Shown in pieces: positions 1 to 9,213 of a DNA stretch of 42,432 nt (the first letter of the stretch is position 1; each line of letters starts with the position of its first letter). The DNA comes from Candidatus Woesearchaeota archaeon (GTDB lineage: Archaea; Nanobdellota; Nanobdellia; Woesearchaeales; UBA11576): NCBI GenBank assembly GCA_013203345.1, contig JABMQF010000022.1:1-42432 (forward strand). The letters run 5' to 3'. The translations under genes and the position numbers were made by a program. The notes below the pieces were generated by a model, which did no database searches, was not told the origin of the DNA, and worked only from the letters and a program-made list of their open reading frames with translations.

Positions 1-37
1 CCAAAAGCCTTATTAATTCCGGTTTATTTATTCCCAT
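1..37 (-). CDS. 5' end of a CDS running off the window (MGINKPELIRLL...)
   Basis: Reverse complement reads AAGGAGGTCTCACG-ATG-GGAATAAATAAACCGGAA: strong Shine-Dalgarno followed by an open frame to the window edge. Confidence 0.5.
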   Translation of the reverse strand, partial: MGINKPELIRLL

Positions 38-78
38 CGTGAGACCTCCTTTTCTCGACGGAAAACAAGGAATCACAA

Positions 79-112
79 GACGTTCTTAAGCTTTTCGGAG
101 CTTGAGAACGTC
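79..112. repeat. Perfect 14-bp inverted repeat (one G-U) with a 6-nt loop; intergenic hairpin
   Basis: gacgttcttaagct-tttcgg-agcttgagaacgtc read directly. Confidence 0.8.
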
Positions 113-199
113 ATATTCTTGAGATATCTACAAAGCCGAAAGTGTTTATGTATGTGGAGAAGACAACTATTAAATACCAGAAAAGTATCATTACAGGTC

Positions 200-343
200 A
201 TGGAAACAAGTGAGTGCACTGAACCAGGATGCAGGTATCCTGCTGTAAAGAACTTTCATGGCAAATTGTTGTGCCAGGATTGTTATGAAAGGTATAAAGA
301 TCAGGAAGAGCGTGCAAACCAGGAATTACGCGATATGGGATAG
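200..343 (+). CDS. Small zinc-ribbon-like protein (47 aa)
   Basis: METSECTEPGCRYPAVKNFHGKLLCQDCYERYKDQEERANQELRDMG; CxxxxC...CxxC pattern; internal ATG preferred to the ORF-track start at 119. Confidence 0.55.
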   Translation: METSECTEPGCRYPAVKNFHGKLLCQDCYERYKDQEERANQELRDMG

Positions 344-400
344 ATATACTTGCTATCTGTAATCGTGAATTATATAAACTACGATGAATTCTGCTAAAAT

Positions 401-1504
401 ATGCCTGCTTTCACAGAAATGCAAAGATTTCATCTGAAGAAGTTTGTCAAAGAGATAGAAAAACATAGAGGTAGGCATACAGAACTTGTCAGTGTTTACA
501 TACCTTCGGGGTATGATATGAATCTTGTAGTCAATCATCTTTCTCAGGAACAAGGCACTGCATCAAATATCAAGAGCAAACAAACCAGAGAAAATGTCAT
601 AGGTGCTCTTGAGAGGATGTTGCAGCATCTTAAGTTGTTCAAGCAAACCCCTCCTAATGGGTTGGCTATATTTGCAGGTAATGTTGCGGAAAAAGAAGGC
701 CAGCAGGAAATGAAGGTCTGGAGCTTAGAACCTCCTGTACCTCTTAAGTTTAGGACGTACAGATGCGACAAAGAATTTGTGGTTGAACCGTTACGAGATA
801 TGCTGGAGACCAAGGAGGTTTATGGTCTTGTGGTGTTGGACAGGAGAGAGGCGATGATAGCTCTGTTGAAAGGCAAGACGATAATACCACTCCGTAAGAC
901 ACATTCAGAGGTGCCTGGTAAAACAAAAGCAGGTGGCCAGTCAGCAGCAAGGTTTGAAAGACTAAGAGATGGAGCAGCCAAAGACCATTACAAAAAGGTT
1001 GCTGATTTCATGAAAGACGAATTTCTCAAGCTTGAAGGATTGAAAGGCATACTTATTGGTGGTCCGGGAGTTACTGTGAATGACTTCATGGGGCATGATT
1101 ACCTAACAGGAGATGTAAAGAAGAAAATCATCGGAACAAGAGATCTCTCGTATACAGATGAATCTGGACTCAAGGATCTGTTAGAGAAAAGTGAAGACAT
1201 TCTTGCAGATGAAGATATTTCACATGAAAAGAAAATAGTCAACGATTTCCTGAATTATCTTGCAAAAAAACCAGGGATGGTCAGCTATGGTAAGGATCAT
1301 GTGATGAGACTTCTTGGGATGGGTGCTGTGGCAACGCTTTTATTGTCAGAATCCCTCGAAGATGAAGAGATAGAAGAGTTCGAAGATATAGCTAAGAAGT
1401 TGGGTACAGATGTGAGAATGATATCTGTCGAGACTCGTGAAGGGGTGCAGTTGCGTGACATAGGTAAGGTGGCTGCGATACTAAGGTATGAAGTCATAGA
1501 GTGA
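401..1504 (+). CDS. prf1: Peptide chain release factor aRF1
   Basis: NIKS motif (TASNIKSKQTREN), GGQ motif (KAGGQSAARFERLR), full eRF1-like layout. Confidence 0.95.
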   Translation: MPAFTEMQRFHLKKFVKEIEKHRGRHTELVSVYIPSGYDMNLVVNHLSQEQGTASNIKSKQTRENVIGALERMLQHLKLFKQTPPNGLAIFAGNVAEKEGQQEMKVWSLEPPVPLKFRTYRCDKEFVVEPLRDMLETKEVYGLVVLDRREAMIALLKGKTIIPLRKTHSEVPGKTKAGGQSAARFERLRDGAAKDHYKKVADFMKDEFLKLEGLKGILIGGPGVTVNDFMGHDYLTGDVKKKIIGTRDLSYTDESGLKDLLEKSEDILADEDISHEKKIVNDFLNYLAKKPGMVSYGKDHVMRLLGMGAVATLLLSESLEDEEIEEFEDIAKKLGTDVRMISVETREGVQLRDIGKVAAILRYEVIE

Positions 1505-1529
1505 TTATGCGCACACTGTTTTTAATAAG

Positions 1530-2216
1530 ATGGAAGATGAAATAGCCAGGAGAGCATTCACCAGACTGTTCCCAGAGGAAGATTGCAAGTATTCATTTCG
1601 AGTTGTTTATACAGGAAGACTAAAAGATTATGGTGCTAATGTTTCTTTTTCTTCAAGATCGATGGAGTTCAAGCTTTCCAGGAAATGGTATGGTATATCT
1701 GAAGAAATACAAATGGGAATTATGCAAGAGCTCATGCTTAAGATATTAAAGAGGAAGAAAAAATCTTTGTATGTCGATCTTTACAATAACTTTGTCAAGA
1801 ACCTGCATTTGGCTGTTCCGAAGAATGATGTTGACCCTTTTTTGCAGCAGAGTTTTGAAAGAATCAATGAGAGATATTTTTTAGGTCTTGTGGAGATGCC
1901 TAATCTTGTCTGGGGAAGATTTGCCACAAGGACGTTTGGAAGCTATGATTTTAAGAATGATAGAGTGACTATTAGCAAGGTGTTTCAGGATATAGAAGAT
2001 CCTGTTTATTTGGATTATGTGATGTTTCATGAAATCCTTCATAAACAGAGGAAGTTCTTCAAGTCAGGCAACAAAACCTATTATCACGATAAACGATTCA
2101 AGATGCTTGAGAAGGTGTTTGAGGATGGTGAGCGGGTGGAGAAGGAGCTTGGAAGGGTTGTGGGTGGTGTGAAGAGACGTCGTACAATACAGAAAAAGTT
2201 TTTAGGATGGTTTTAG
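1530..2216 (+). CDS. Putative zinc metalloprotease (SprT/YgjP-like)
   Basis: HEILH (HExxH) with a downstream H/E-containing helix (YYHDKRFKMLEKVF). Confidence 0.6.
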   Translation: MEDEIARRAFTRLFPEEDCKYSFRVVYTGRLKDYGANVSFSSRSMEFKLSRKWYGISEEIQMGIMQELMLKILKRKKKSLYVDLYNNFVKNLHLAVPKNDVDPFLQQSFERINERYFLGLVEMPNLVWGRFATRTFGSYDFKNDRVTISKVFQDIEDPVYLDYVMFHEILHKQRKFFKSGNKTYYHDKRFKMLEKVFEDGERVEKELGRVVGGVKRRRTIQKKFLGWF

Positions 2217-2243
2217 TTACTGCTCAGTAGTCATTTCCGAAAA

Positions 2244-2254
2244 GTTTATAAGGG
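2244..2254 (+). promoter_or_regulatory. Archaeal TATA-like box upstream of ORF 2292
   Basis: aagtttataagg about 45 nt upstream of the ATG. Confidence 0.45.
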
Positions 2255-2291
2255 GGGAGGGATTTTTAATAACTGGTGTTTGAGAGGTAAT

Positions 2292-3083
2292 ATGGATTCC
2301 ATATATTGTGCTGATAAGGGGCGGGAGACTGTTGCGACTCTGGTTGATGTTGTTGTAGATGGTTCTGTTGTAGGTGTTGTTGTGGCTGATTCTGTTGTGA
2401 ATGAGGTTGTTGCGAAACATGATGATGTAAGCCAGACTTGTTCAGATACTCTGATGGATACAGCCCATCTTGCTGAATTTATCCATCCTTTGGATTATAT
2501 TTTGACACCTGCACAGATAACAGAGGTTTCCAAAAAGCTGACTGTGGGCAAGGGGTATGTATCAAAATGCTTCACAGGTTTCTATCTGAGTAAGCTAGTG
2601 CTAAACAGCTATGCAAAGGGAAATAATAACTTTGAGTTGGACCTTGAGGACAAACCCAGGATATGGTATCCTGGCACGGATGTCTATGGAGAAGAGCAGC
2701 CATTGATTGTTAATATCGAAGGTAAAGTTGTAAGTGCATTTGCTAATGTTGAAAATATAATTGGGACTATCAAAGGAGATGTAGTGATTCGGCCTGGATG
2801 TTTTGCAAAGAATTCTGATATTACCATCGATGCAAATCACGTCGCGTACTGCGGTGATAATGCATCTGGCACAACGTTCTTTTTCAAAGGTGAGACAGAG
2901 GTATTGTCGAGGATGGGTGATCTATCGTATGTTGATGACAAAAAGTCAGCTCATAACACATTTGTGACAGATAACAAATATACACTTCAACAACTAATTG
3001 ACAATGTCAATTACGGCAACATTATTGCGTTTTATGAAAAAGAGGGAACGAAAATTATAAGGAATTTCTGCCAGACTAAGTAA
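2292..3083 (+). CDS. Hypothetical protein with a Val-rich N-terminus
   Basis: Long ORF; ATG 2292 is in frame with the ORF-track start at 2280 (TTG); TATA-like TTTATAAGG upstream; family not recognised. Confidence 0.65.
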   Translation: MDSIYCADKGRETVATLVDVVVDGSVVGVVVADSVVNEVVAKHDDVSQTCSDTLMDTAHLAEFIHPLDYILTPAQITEVSKKLTVGKGYVSKCFTGFYLSKLVLNSYAKGNNNFELDLEDKPRIWYPGTDVYGEEQPLIVNIEGKVVSAFANVENIIGTIKGDVVIRPGCFAKNSDITIDANHVAYCGDNASGTTFFFKGETEVLSRMGDLSYVDDKKSAHNTFVTDNKYTLQQLIDNVNYGNIIAFYEKEGTKIIRNFCQTK

Positions 3084-3144
3084 TTAAATGATTTTAGCTG
3101 TTTCTATTATATAATCAGCTGATTGCCGTGAATGGTTTGAGAAT

Positions 3145-3336
3145 TCAGTCGTGATACTCTATCTTAACGCTTTTGTACCTTTTGTTGTAATTCTTGACAT
3201 CGCTCCATGATGGGTCGCTTAATTCATTGCTGCCATCAGGGGCTGAGATTCTGATATGTTTCCTGTCTTTTGCAGGTGTATTATCATACATGTCTTTGAT
3301 TATCTTAAGATCATTGGTATTCATATCCCATTCCAT
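3145..3336 (-). CDS. Small hypothetical protein (63 aa)
   Basis: Open frame with plausible charged composition, convergent to the upstream gene. Confidence 0.45.
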   Translation of the reverse strand: MEWDMNTNDLKIIKDMYDNTPAKDRKHIRISAPDGSNELSDPSWSDVKNYNKRYKSVKIEYHD

Positions 3337-3428
3337 TGTGGTCTGTGGGAGGTGAGTTGGGTTTAAATAGTTTTTGTCTGTGTGTGGGGTTTGTGTATGT
3401 GTTGTTGTGATGGTTCTGCCCTTTCACC

Positions 3429-3443
3429 AAAATATTTATAAAC
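3429..3443 (+). promoter_or_regulatory. TATA box of the aIF5A operon
   Basis: aaaatatttataaac. Confidence 0.6.
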
Positions 3444-3484
3444 AATGCCTCAAAAACGTATCATATTCTGTTAAATGGCATAAA

Positions 3485-3916
3485 ATGCCAAAAGACGTGA
3501 TGTTTATGGAAATAGAGGGCGAAACAAAAAAGGTTGAAGCTGGAACAATAAAGATTGGTAGTTATATTGTGATGGCCGGCGCTGCATGTAAGGCAACAGA
3601 TATACAGATATCGAGGCCTGGAAAGCATGGACATGCAAAAGCAAGGATAACTGCAGTAGGTATCCTTGATGGTAAGAAGCGTGTAGAAGTGATGCCTGGG
3701 CATGATAAAGTGGATGTGCCAATCATAGGCAAGAAAACCGCACAGGTGCTTTCAATCAATGGAAGCACAGCACATCTCATGGATGCAGAGACTTATGAGA
3801 CATTTGACATGCCCATACCTGACGAGCTTAATGATCAGATAGCAGAAGGATCTGAAGTGCTTTATTGGGTTGTACTCACTGAGAAAGTTATGAAACAAGT
3901 GAAAGGAGCCGATTGA
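3485..3916 (+). CDS. eif5a: Translation initiation factor aIF5A
   Basis: Hypusine loop RPGKHGHAK; SH3/OB layout. Start is ATG 3485 or one of the in-frame ATGs at 3500/3506 rather than 3374. Confidence 0.92.
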   Translation: MPKDVMFMEIEGETKKVEAGTIKIGSYIVMAGAACKATDIQISRPGKHGHAKARITAVGILDGKKRVEVMPGHDKVDVPIIGKKTAQVLSINGSTAHLMDAETYETFDMPIPDELNDQIAEGSEVLYWVVLTEKVMKQVKGAD

Positions 3917-3917
3917 A

Positions 3918-4079
3918 ATGGCAAAGTTTGAAGAAGCAATTGCAAGAAAATTCAAGAACATATTCATATGTAGAAGATGCAAGTCAAAGGTACGAGCCAC
4001 TAACCTGAAAGTGATTGCAGGTAAGATATCCTGTAGGAAGTGTTCATCAAAGGCGCTTAAACCAAAACGCAAGAAGTGA
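3918..4079 (+). CDS. rpl40e: 50S ribosomal protein L40e (53 aa)
   Basis: MAKFEEAIARKFKNIFICRRCKSKVRATNLKVIAGKISCRKCSSKALKPKRKK; two CxxC motifs; absent from the ORF track because of its length. Confidence 0.9.
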   Translation: MAKFEEAIARKFKNIFICRRCKSKVRATNLKVIAGKISCRKCSSKALKPKRKK

Positions 4080-4136
4080 ATGTCTTAAATTATTTGATAT
4101 ATTTTTCAATTATTTTTAAAAAAAAGAAGTGAAACT

Positions 4137-5327
4137 ATGACAATACAGACAATTCTCCAAGACTATAAATGGGTCATATTATTTTATTCTACAATAATTC
4201 TTCTTGTGTTCATATTCAGAAAAAAATTCGATATTCACAGCAAATTTCTTGCAATGTACCGCACAAAAATAGGTATAAAGCTTATGGATAAAATTGGCGT
4301 GAAATATGCAGAGCCTGTCAAACTACTTGGGTATATTGGAATCGGCGTAGGTTATGTCGGTCTTGTGGCCATAGTATACATGCTTTTAATGAATCTTTAC
4401 AATCTACTTACAATACCTGAAGCAACATCTGCAGTCAGTCTTGTGATTCCTGGAATCAGGATGCCTGGAAGCCCGATTGTCATACCTCTAATAACTGGAT
4501 GGATAGCTTTGTTTATCGTAATACTTGTTCACGAGTTTTCACATGGTGTGGTCGCGAGGGCGCACAAGCTAAAAGTTAAGTCATCAGGAATATTTTTTCT
4601 TGGGCCGTTGATGGGTGCTTTTGTCGAGCCGTCTGAAAAACATCTCAGGAAATCATCAGATACAGTACAATATTCTATCTATGCAGCAGGGCCGTTTTCA
4701 AACATATTATTGGCTTTGATTTGTATACCTTTGTTACTATATGTTTTTACGCCTGTGATAGGTGTGATGGAGGATGATATCGGTGTTAAACTTGTTGGCA
4801 TAACAGAAGGGTATCCTGCAGAGAAAGCAGGGCTTCAGTCTGACATGATAATCACAAATATCAATGGGAAGGACATCACAAATTTCCAAGAGTTTGTAAC
4901 AGAACTCAACGAAGTTAGTGCGAACGAGACAGTCATACTCAAAGCCGATGGATCACAATATTCTCTTGATACAGTTTCAGACCCTAAAAATCCTAAACAA
5001 GGATTCATAGGGGTTTTAGCATCTAACAAACCTGCGACAAGGCTTACTAACGATGCTATTTACTTTAAGGTCATAGCAGCAGTCATTAATTGGTTTGCAG
5101 GGCTGATAGGTATAATTGTTGTTTTGAGTTTGGGAATAGGACTTGCGAATCTTCTTCCACTCGGACCTGTTGATGGTGGTAGGATGCTTCAGGTTTCACT
5201 TGAGAAGATAAAGGGTAAAGTTAGAGGAAATGTTATGTGGAGAAATGTGAGCATAGCAACACTTTTTATTTTATTAATAAATATATTTTGGCCTTTGATA
5301 AAGTCAATATCAAATCTTATTTTCTAA
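4137..5327 (+). CDS. Site-2 protease family membrane metalloprotease with PDZ domain (M50)
   Basis: HEFSHG, GPVDGGRM, multiple TM segments, internal PDZ-like segment (GYPAEKAGLQSDMIITNINGKDI). Confidence 0.9.
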   Translation: MTIQTILQDYKWVILFYSTIILLVFIFRKKFDIHSKFLAMYRTKIGIKLMDKIGVKYAEPVKLLGYIGIGVGYVGLVAIVYMLLMNLYNLLTIPEATSAVSLVIPGIRMPGSPIVIPLITGWIALFIVILVHEFSHGVVARAHKLKVKSSGIFFLGPLMGAFVEPSEKHLRKSSDTVQYSIYAAGPFSNILLALICIPLLLYVFTPVIGVMEDDIGVKLVGITEGYPAEKAGLQSDMIITNINGKDITNFQEFVTELNEVSANETVILKADGSQYSLDTVSDPKNPKQGFIGVLASNKPATRLTNDAIYFKVIAAVINWFAGLIGIIVVLSLGIGLANLLPLGPVDGGRMLQVSLEKIKGKVRGNVMWRNVSIATLFILLINIFWPLIKSISNLIF

Positions 5328-5337
5328 AGGTGTTTTC

Positions 5338-6351
5338 ATGATAAGCGTGATAGTTCTTGAGCCTGAGATTGCAGGCAATATCGGCGCAATATCAAGAGTC
5401 ATGAAGAACTTTGGTTTCAACAGATTAGTTTTGGTCAATCCGCGTTGTGATCATCTTGGAGATGAGGCGAGGAGGAGAGCAAAGCATTCACAGGATGTGC
5501 TTGAGAATGCAGAGGTGCTTGATTTTTTTGTGGCAGATGATTATGATTATCTTATTGCGACCACTGCGAAACTTGGTACAGATTACAATATACCAAGAAG
5601 TCCACTCACTCCAGTAGAGATGACCCGGAAGATCAAAAACATAAGTGAACGTAAGTCAATAGGTATTGTTATAGGTCGTGAGGGTTATGGTATGTTTAAT
5701 GAAGAGATAGCCAAGTGTGATTTTATTGTCACAATACCTGCGACTGATAGTTATGGTACTTTGAATATATCTCATGCTTTGACTGTGCTGCTCTACGAGC
5801 TTTATAAAGATGTTGGGGCGGCAAATATTTTAAGAAAGATAACTCCGATAGGTCGCTCTGAGAAAGAACAGATAATCAAGATGTTTGATGACGTCTTTGA
5901 TTTTATGCAGTGGGAGACTGTTGAGAAAAGAGAGACGCAGGAAAAACTTTGGAAAAGGATTGTTGGGAAAGCTATGCTTACGAAACGGGAGGCTTATGGT
6001 GTGATGGGGCTTTTGCGGAAGGTGATGAATCTGCAAGAAATGAAAAATGGGGTGGCTGTTAAATATTCTTCAAAGAGGTCCAAAAAATCTTCTAAGAGTG
6101 TGGTTGAGAGGGTTGCTAAAAAATCACCAAAAGGATTGATAACAAAGGGGGCTTTGCCAAAGAGAGGATTGACAAAGGCGTCTGCTAAGAAGGGTGCAGT
6201 GCCTAGGCGTTTAGCTGCAAAGCCTATTGCTAAAAAATCATCAAAGAGTTCTGAGTCTGCTGAAAAAACATCAAAGGGTTATTCAAAACCTGCTGCTAAA
6301 AAATCTTCCAAGGGATTGATAACAAAGGGGGCTTCGCCAGGAAATGATTGA
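5338..6351 (+). CDS. trmJ: TrmJ/SpoU-family RNA methyltransferase with a Lys/Ser-rich C-terminal tail
   Basis: N-term ISVIVLEPEIAGNIGAISRVMKNFGF, IGREGYGMFNEEIAKCD, SYGTLNISHALTVLLYEL; tail of KKSSKS/KGLITKGA repeats. Confidence 0.88.
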   Translation: MISVIVLEPEIAGNIGAISRVMKNFGFNRLVLVNPRCDHLGDEARRRAKHSQDVLENAEVLDFFVADDYDYLIATTAKLGTDYNIPRSPLTPVEMTRKIKNISERKSIGIVIGREGYGMFNEEIAKCDFIVTIPATDSYGTLNISHALTVLLYELYKDVGAANILRKITPIGRSEKEQIIKMFDDVFDFMQWETVEKRETQEKLWKRIVGKAMLTKREAYGVMGLLRKVMNLQEMKNGVAVKYSSKRSKKSSKSVVERVAKKSPKGLITKGALPKRGLTKASAKKGAVPRRLAAKPIAKKSSKSSESAEKTSKGYSKPAAKKSSKGLITKGASPGND

Positions 6352-6533
6352 CAAAGGCGTCTGCTAGATGGGGAGTGGGTGAGACTGTGGAAGTTGGTGG
6401 TTGTGTGTGTGGTTGTGGGGTGAGAGAGATAACAAGAAATGAGCTGTAACGTATATAGAACAACTAAACTCTCAATCAAAACCATTGTCAAGATATAAAT
6501 ATTTAAATACACATTCTTTCTTTTCAATGTAAA

Positions 6534-7982
6534 ATGGCAGAAGAAAAGAATATAGGCCTGACAGTGAAGAAGGAAGAGAACTTTTCTGAATGGTATCAGC
6601 AAGTAATAATTAAGTCTGATCTGGCAGATTATTCTTGTGTATCAGGATGTATGATATTCAGGCCAGCATGTTATTCCATGTGGGAAGTTGTCCAGAAGAC
6701 TGTTGATGCACGTTTCAAGAAGATGGGTATACAGAACGCATACTTTCCTCTATTAATACCTGAGAAGCTATTGTCAAAAGAAGCAGAGCATGTTGAAGGG
6801 TTCTCACCCGAAGTTGCATGGGTTACGCATGCAGGAGACAGCAAGCTTGATGAGAGGCTTGCTATCAGACCTACAAGTGAGACCATAATGTATGACAGTT
6901 ACGCAAAATGGATACGCAGTTGGCGCGACCTTCCATTGAGGCTCAATCAGTGGAACAATGTGGTCAGGTGGGAATTCAAACACCCTGTTGCGCTTTTGAG
7001 GACAAGAGAGTTCCTCTGGAACGAAGGCCATACTGCATTTGCTACACAAGTCGCGGCAGAAGCTGAGAAAGAGCAGGTGCTCGAAATATATAATGATTTT
7101 ATCAGGGATTATATGGCATTATATGGTGTTGTGGGAAGAAAGACGGAAAAAGAGAAGTTCGCAGGTGCGGAATACACATACGCGATAGAGCACTTCTTAC
7201 CTTCCGGCAAAGGAATACAAGGACCTGACTTCCATCATGATGGACAGAAATTTGCAAAGGCATTTGACATCAAATTCCTTGACCAGGATGGTCAGGAGCA
7301 GTATGTATGGCAGAACACATTTGCTATAACCACGAGGATGCTCGGTGTAATGATAGGAATACATGGAGACAATAAAGGGCTTGTGGTGCCTCCTAAGATG
7401 GCATTCAATAAGGTGGTCATTGTACCTATAATATTTGGAGAAAGAAAGGATGATATAATCGCTGCAGCAGATAAAATCCGCGAGATGCTGTCAGAATATG
7501 AACCTTTACTTGACGATAGGGAAGGACACACACCTGGATGGAAATTCAATGAATGGGAATTGAAAGGAATACCTATCAGAATAGAGATAGGACCTAAGGA
7601 TCTTGATGCTCAACAGGCAGTAGTCGTGGTGAGGGACACAGGAGAGAAAAACTTCATCAAGATTAATGATCTGAAGTCAGCTTTGCCAGAGCTGATGGAA
7701 GCTATGCACAAAAGACTATATGATAAGAGCAAAGAGCTCATGGAAAGCAGTATTATAGATGTAGATGATTATGATTCGTTTAAACAGGTAATAAAAGACA
7801 AGAGGCTTGTGAAAGCATACTTCTGTGGATACCCTGAATGTGAAGAGCACATAAAGACTGATACTGGAGGTGCAGGAAGCAGATGCATACCATCAGATGG
7901 AGAGAATATTGGCGAAGGGCATACCTGCGTAAGATGTGGAAATTCTGCAAAGTGCAGACCTATTTTTGGGAAAAGTTACTGA
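6534..7982 (+). CDS. proS: Prolyl-tRNA synthetase (archaeal/eukaryal type)
   Basis: RPTSETIMYDSYAKWIRSWRDLPLRLNQWNNVVRWE; Zn-binding C-terminus ending in KSY. Confidence 0.96.
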   Translation: MAEEKNIGLTVKKEENFSEWYQQVIIKSDLADYSCVSGCMIFRPACYSMWEVVQKTVDARFKKMGIQNAYFPLLIPEKLLSKEAEHVEGFSPEVAWVTHAGDSKLDERLAIRPTSETIMYDSYAKWIRSWRDLPLRLNQWNNVVRWEFKHPVALLRTREFLWNEGHTAFATQVAAEAEKEQVLEIYNDFIRDYMALYGVVGRKTEKEKFAGAEYTYAIEHFLPSGKGIQGPDFHHDGQKFAKAFDIKFLDQDGQEQYVWQNTFAITTRMLGVMIGIHGDNKGLVVPPKMAFNKVVIVPIIFGERKDDIIAAADKIREMLSEYEPLLDDREGHTPGWKFNEWELKGIPIRIEIGPKDLDAQQAVVVVRDTGEKNFIKINDLKSALPELMEAMHKRLYDKSKELMESSIIDVDDYDSFKQVIKDKRLVKAYFCGYPECEEHIKTDTGGAGSRCIPSDGENIGEGHTCVRCGNSAKCRPIFGKSY

Positions 7983-8084
7983 AAGCTTAAATAATCTGCA
8001 TTTTGTAACCTTTTTATGACGACAAAAGATATTTATATCTTCTTATGAGATTACTATCTATATATTACAGGTGGGTGGAATTAA

Positions 8085-9098
8085 ATGAAATTAACGGTAT
8101 TCATGTTTATTATGATTATTTTCTCAGCTACTGCAATGGCGAGCGAATTAGAGATACAAGACATTGACATTGAGATTGATGGGAATCACAAAAGTGGATC
8201 AGTCATCAAAGTAGGTCCCGAGTCAAAAGTTGAATTTTCTATAACAGTAGAAAATAACTTGGATGAAGATGACATGGAAAACGTATATGTTACTATAGAG
8301 ATACAAAGTATAGATGATGATGGTGACATAGAAGAAGAGTCAGATGAGCGTGACATCAGAGAAGGTGATGACAAAAAATTTGATATCACAATAGATGTTC
8401 CATTAAGATTAGAGACTGACGAGTCTTATGATGTTACAATAACTGCCCAAGGAGAATCATCCAATGGTACAGATTATGAAGACATCGAGACGTATGAAAT
8501 CCTAATCGATAAGGAGCGTCATGAACTTAGGTTTATTGAGACTAGTCTTTCATCAGAAACTGTAAATTGCGGTGAAACATCCATATTAAGACTTGAGATA
8601 ATCAATACAGGAGAAGAGGATGAAGATGCTGTATTGCACGTCACTTCTTCAGCACTTGATATTGATGAGACAAGAGAGTTTGAACTACTTGAAGATTATT
8701 ATGAAGATGAAAATGAGTACAAATTCAGCACAACAATAAGTACAGAAGGCGCTAAAACAAGGGGATATCCTATTGATGTGCGAGTAGAGTATGATGAGGG
8801 TGATGAAGTTCTTGAAAAGACAATTAACCTCCAAGTTGAGGGCTGTGAAGTATCTTTGCCAGAACCTGAACCAGAACCTGCGCCAGTAATTATGCCAAAT
8901 CCAACACAACCTGATGTTTCATTGGACACAAGCGATGTTGTTGTGTCAAGGACTCCTGAAGCAAGACCGGTCATAACAAAAACATCTTCAGGTTGGTGGG
9001 ATGACAATAAATGGATAGTTATTATCCTGGCTTTTAACTTGCTTGTTTTAATGGTGGGTATAGCTATTGTAGCAGTTATATTGTCCAAGAGGCGCTGA
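8085..9098 (+). CDS. Secreted or S-layer-like acidic protein with signal peptide and C-terminal TM anchor
   Basis: N-terminal hydrophobic signal, Asp/Glu-rich beta-type domains, EPEPEPAP linker, C-terminal TM followed by SKRR. Confidence 0.7.
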   Translation: MKLTVFMFIMIIFSATAMASELEIQDIDIEIDGNHKSGSVIKVGPESKVEFSITVENNLDEDDMENVYVTIEIQSIDDDGDIEEESDERDIREGDDKKFDITIDVPLRLETDESYDVTITAQGESSNGTDYEDIETYEILIDKERHELRFIETSLSSETVNCGETSILRLEIINTGEEDEDAVLHVTSSALDIDETREFELLEDYYEDENEYKFSTTISTEGAKTRGYPIDVRVEYDEGDEVLEKTINLQVEGCEVSLPEPEPEPAPVIMPNPTQPDVSLDTSDVVVSRTPEARPVITKTSSGWWDDNKWIVIILAFNLLVLMVGIAIVAVILSKRR

Positions 9099-9119
9099 GC
9101 GCCTGATATTTTTTTTTAA

Positions 9120-9140
9120 ACGAAACCTTTAAATACCACC
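9120..9140 (+). promoter_or_regulatory. TATA-like promoter of psmB
   Basis: cgaaacctttaaatacc. Confidence 0.5.
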
Positions 9141-9213
9141 TTATTATTATTAAGGGTATAATTTTTCGGTAATTGATAAAAATGATTTCTGGAAGCATAC
9201 GTAGGTGTTATTA

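Noticed and set aside
3113-3124. 12-bp palindrome aatcagctgatt
   Set aside because: Single short palindrome without a loop or a second copy; insufficient evidence for an operator.
8026-8041. Palindrome aagatat-tt-atatctt upstream of ORF 8085
   Set aside because: Overlaps a plausible TATA box (tttatat); AT-rich palindromes there are expected by chance.
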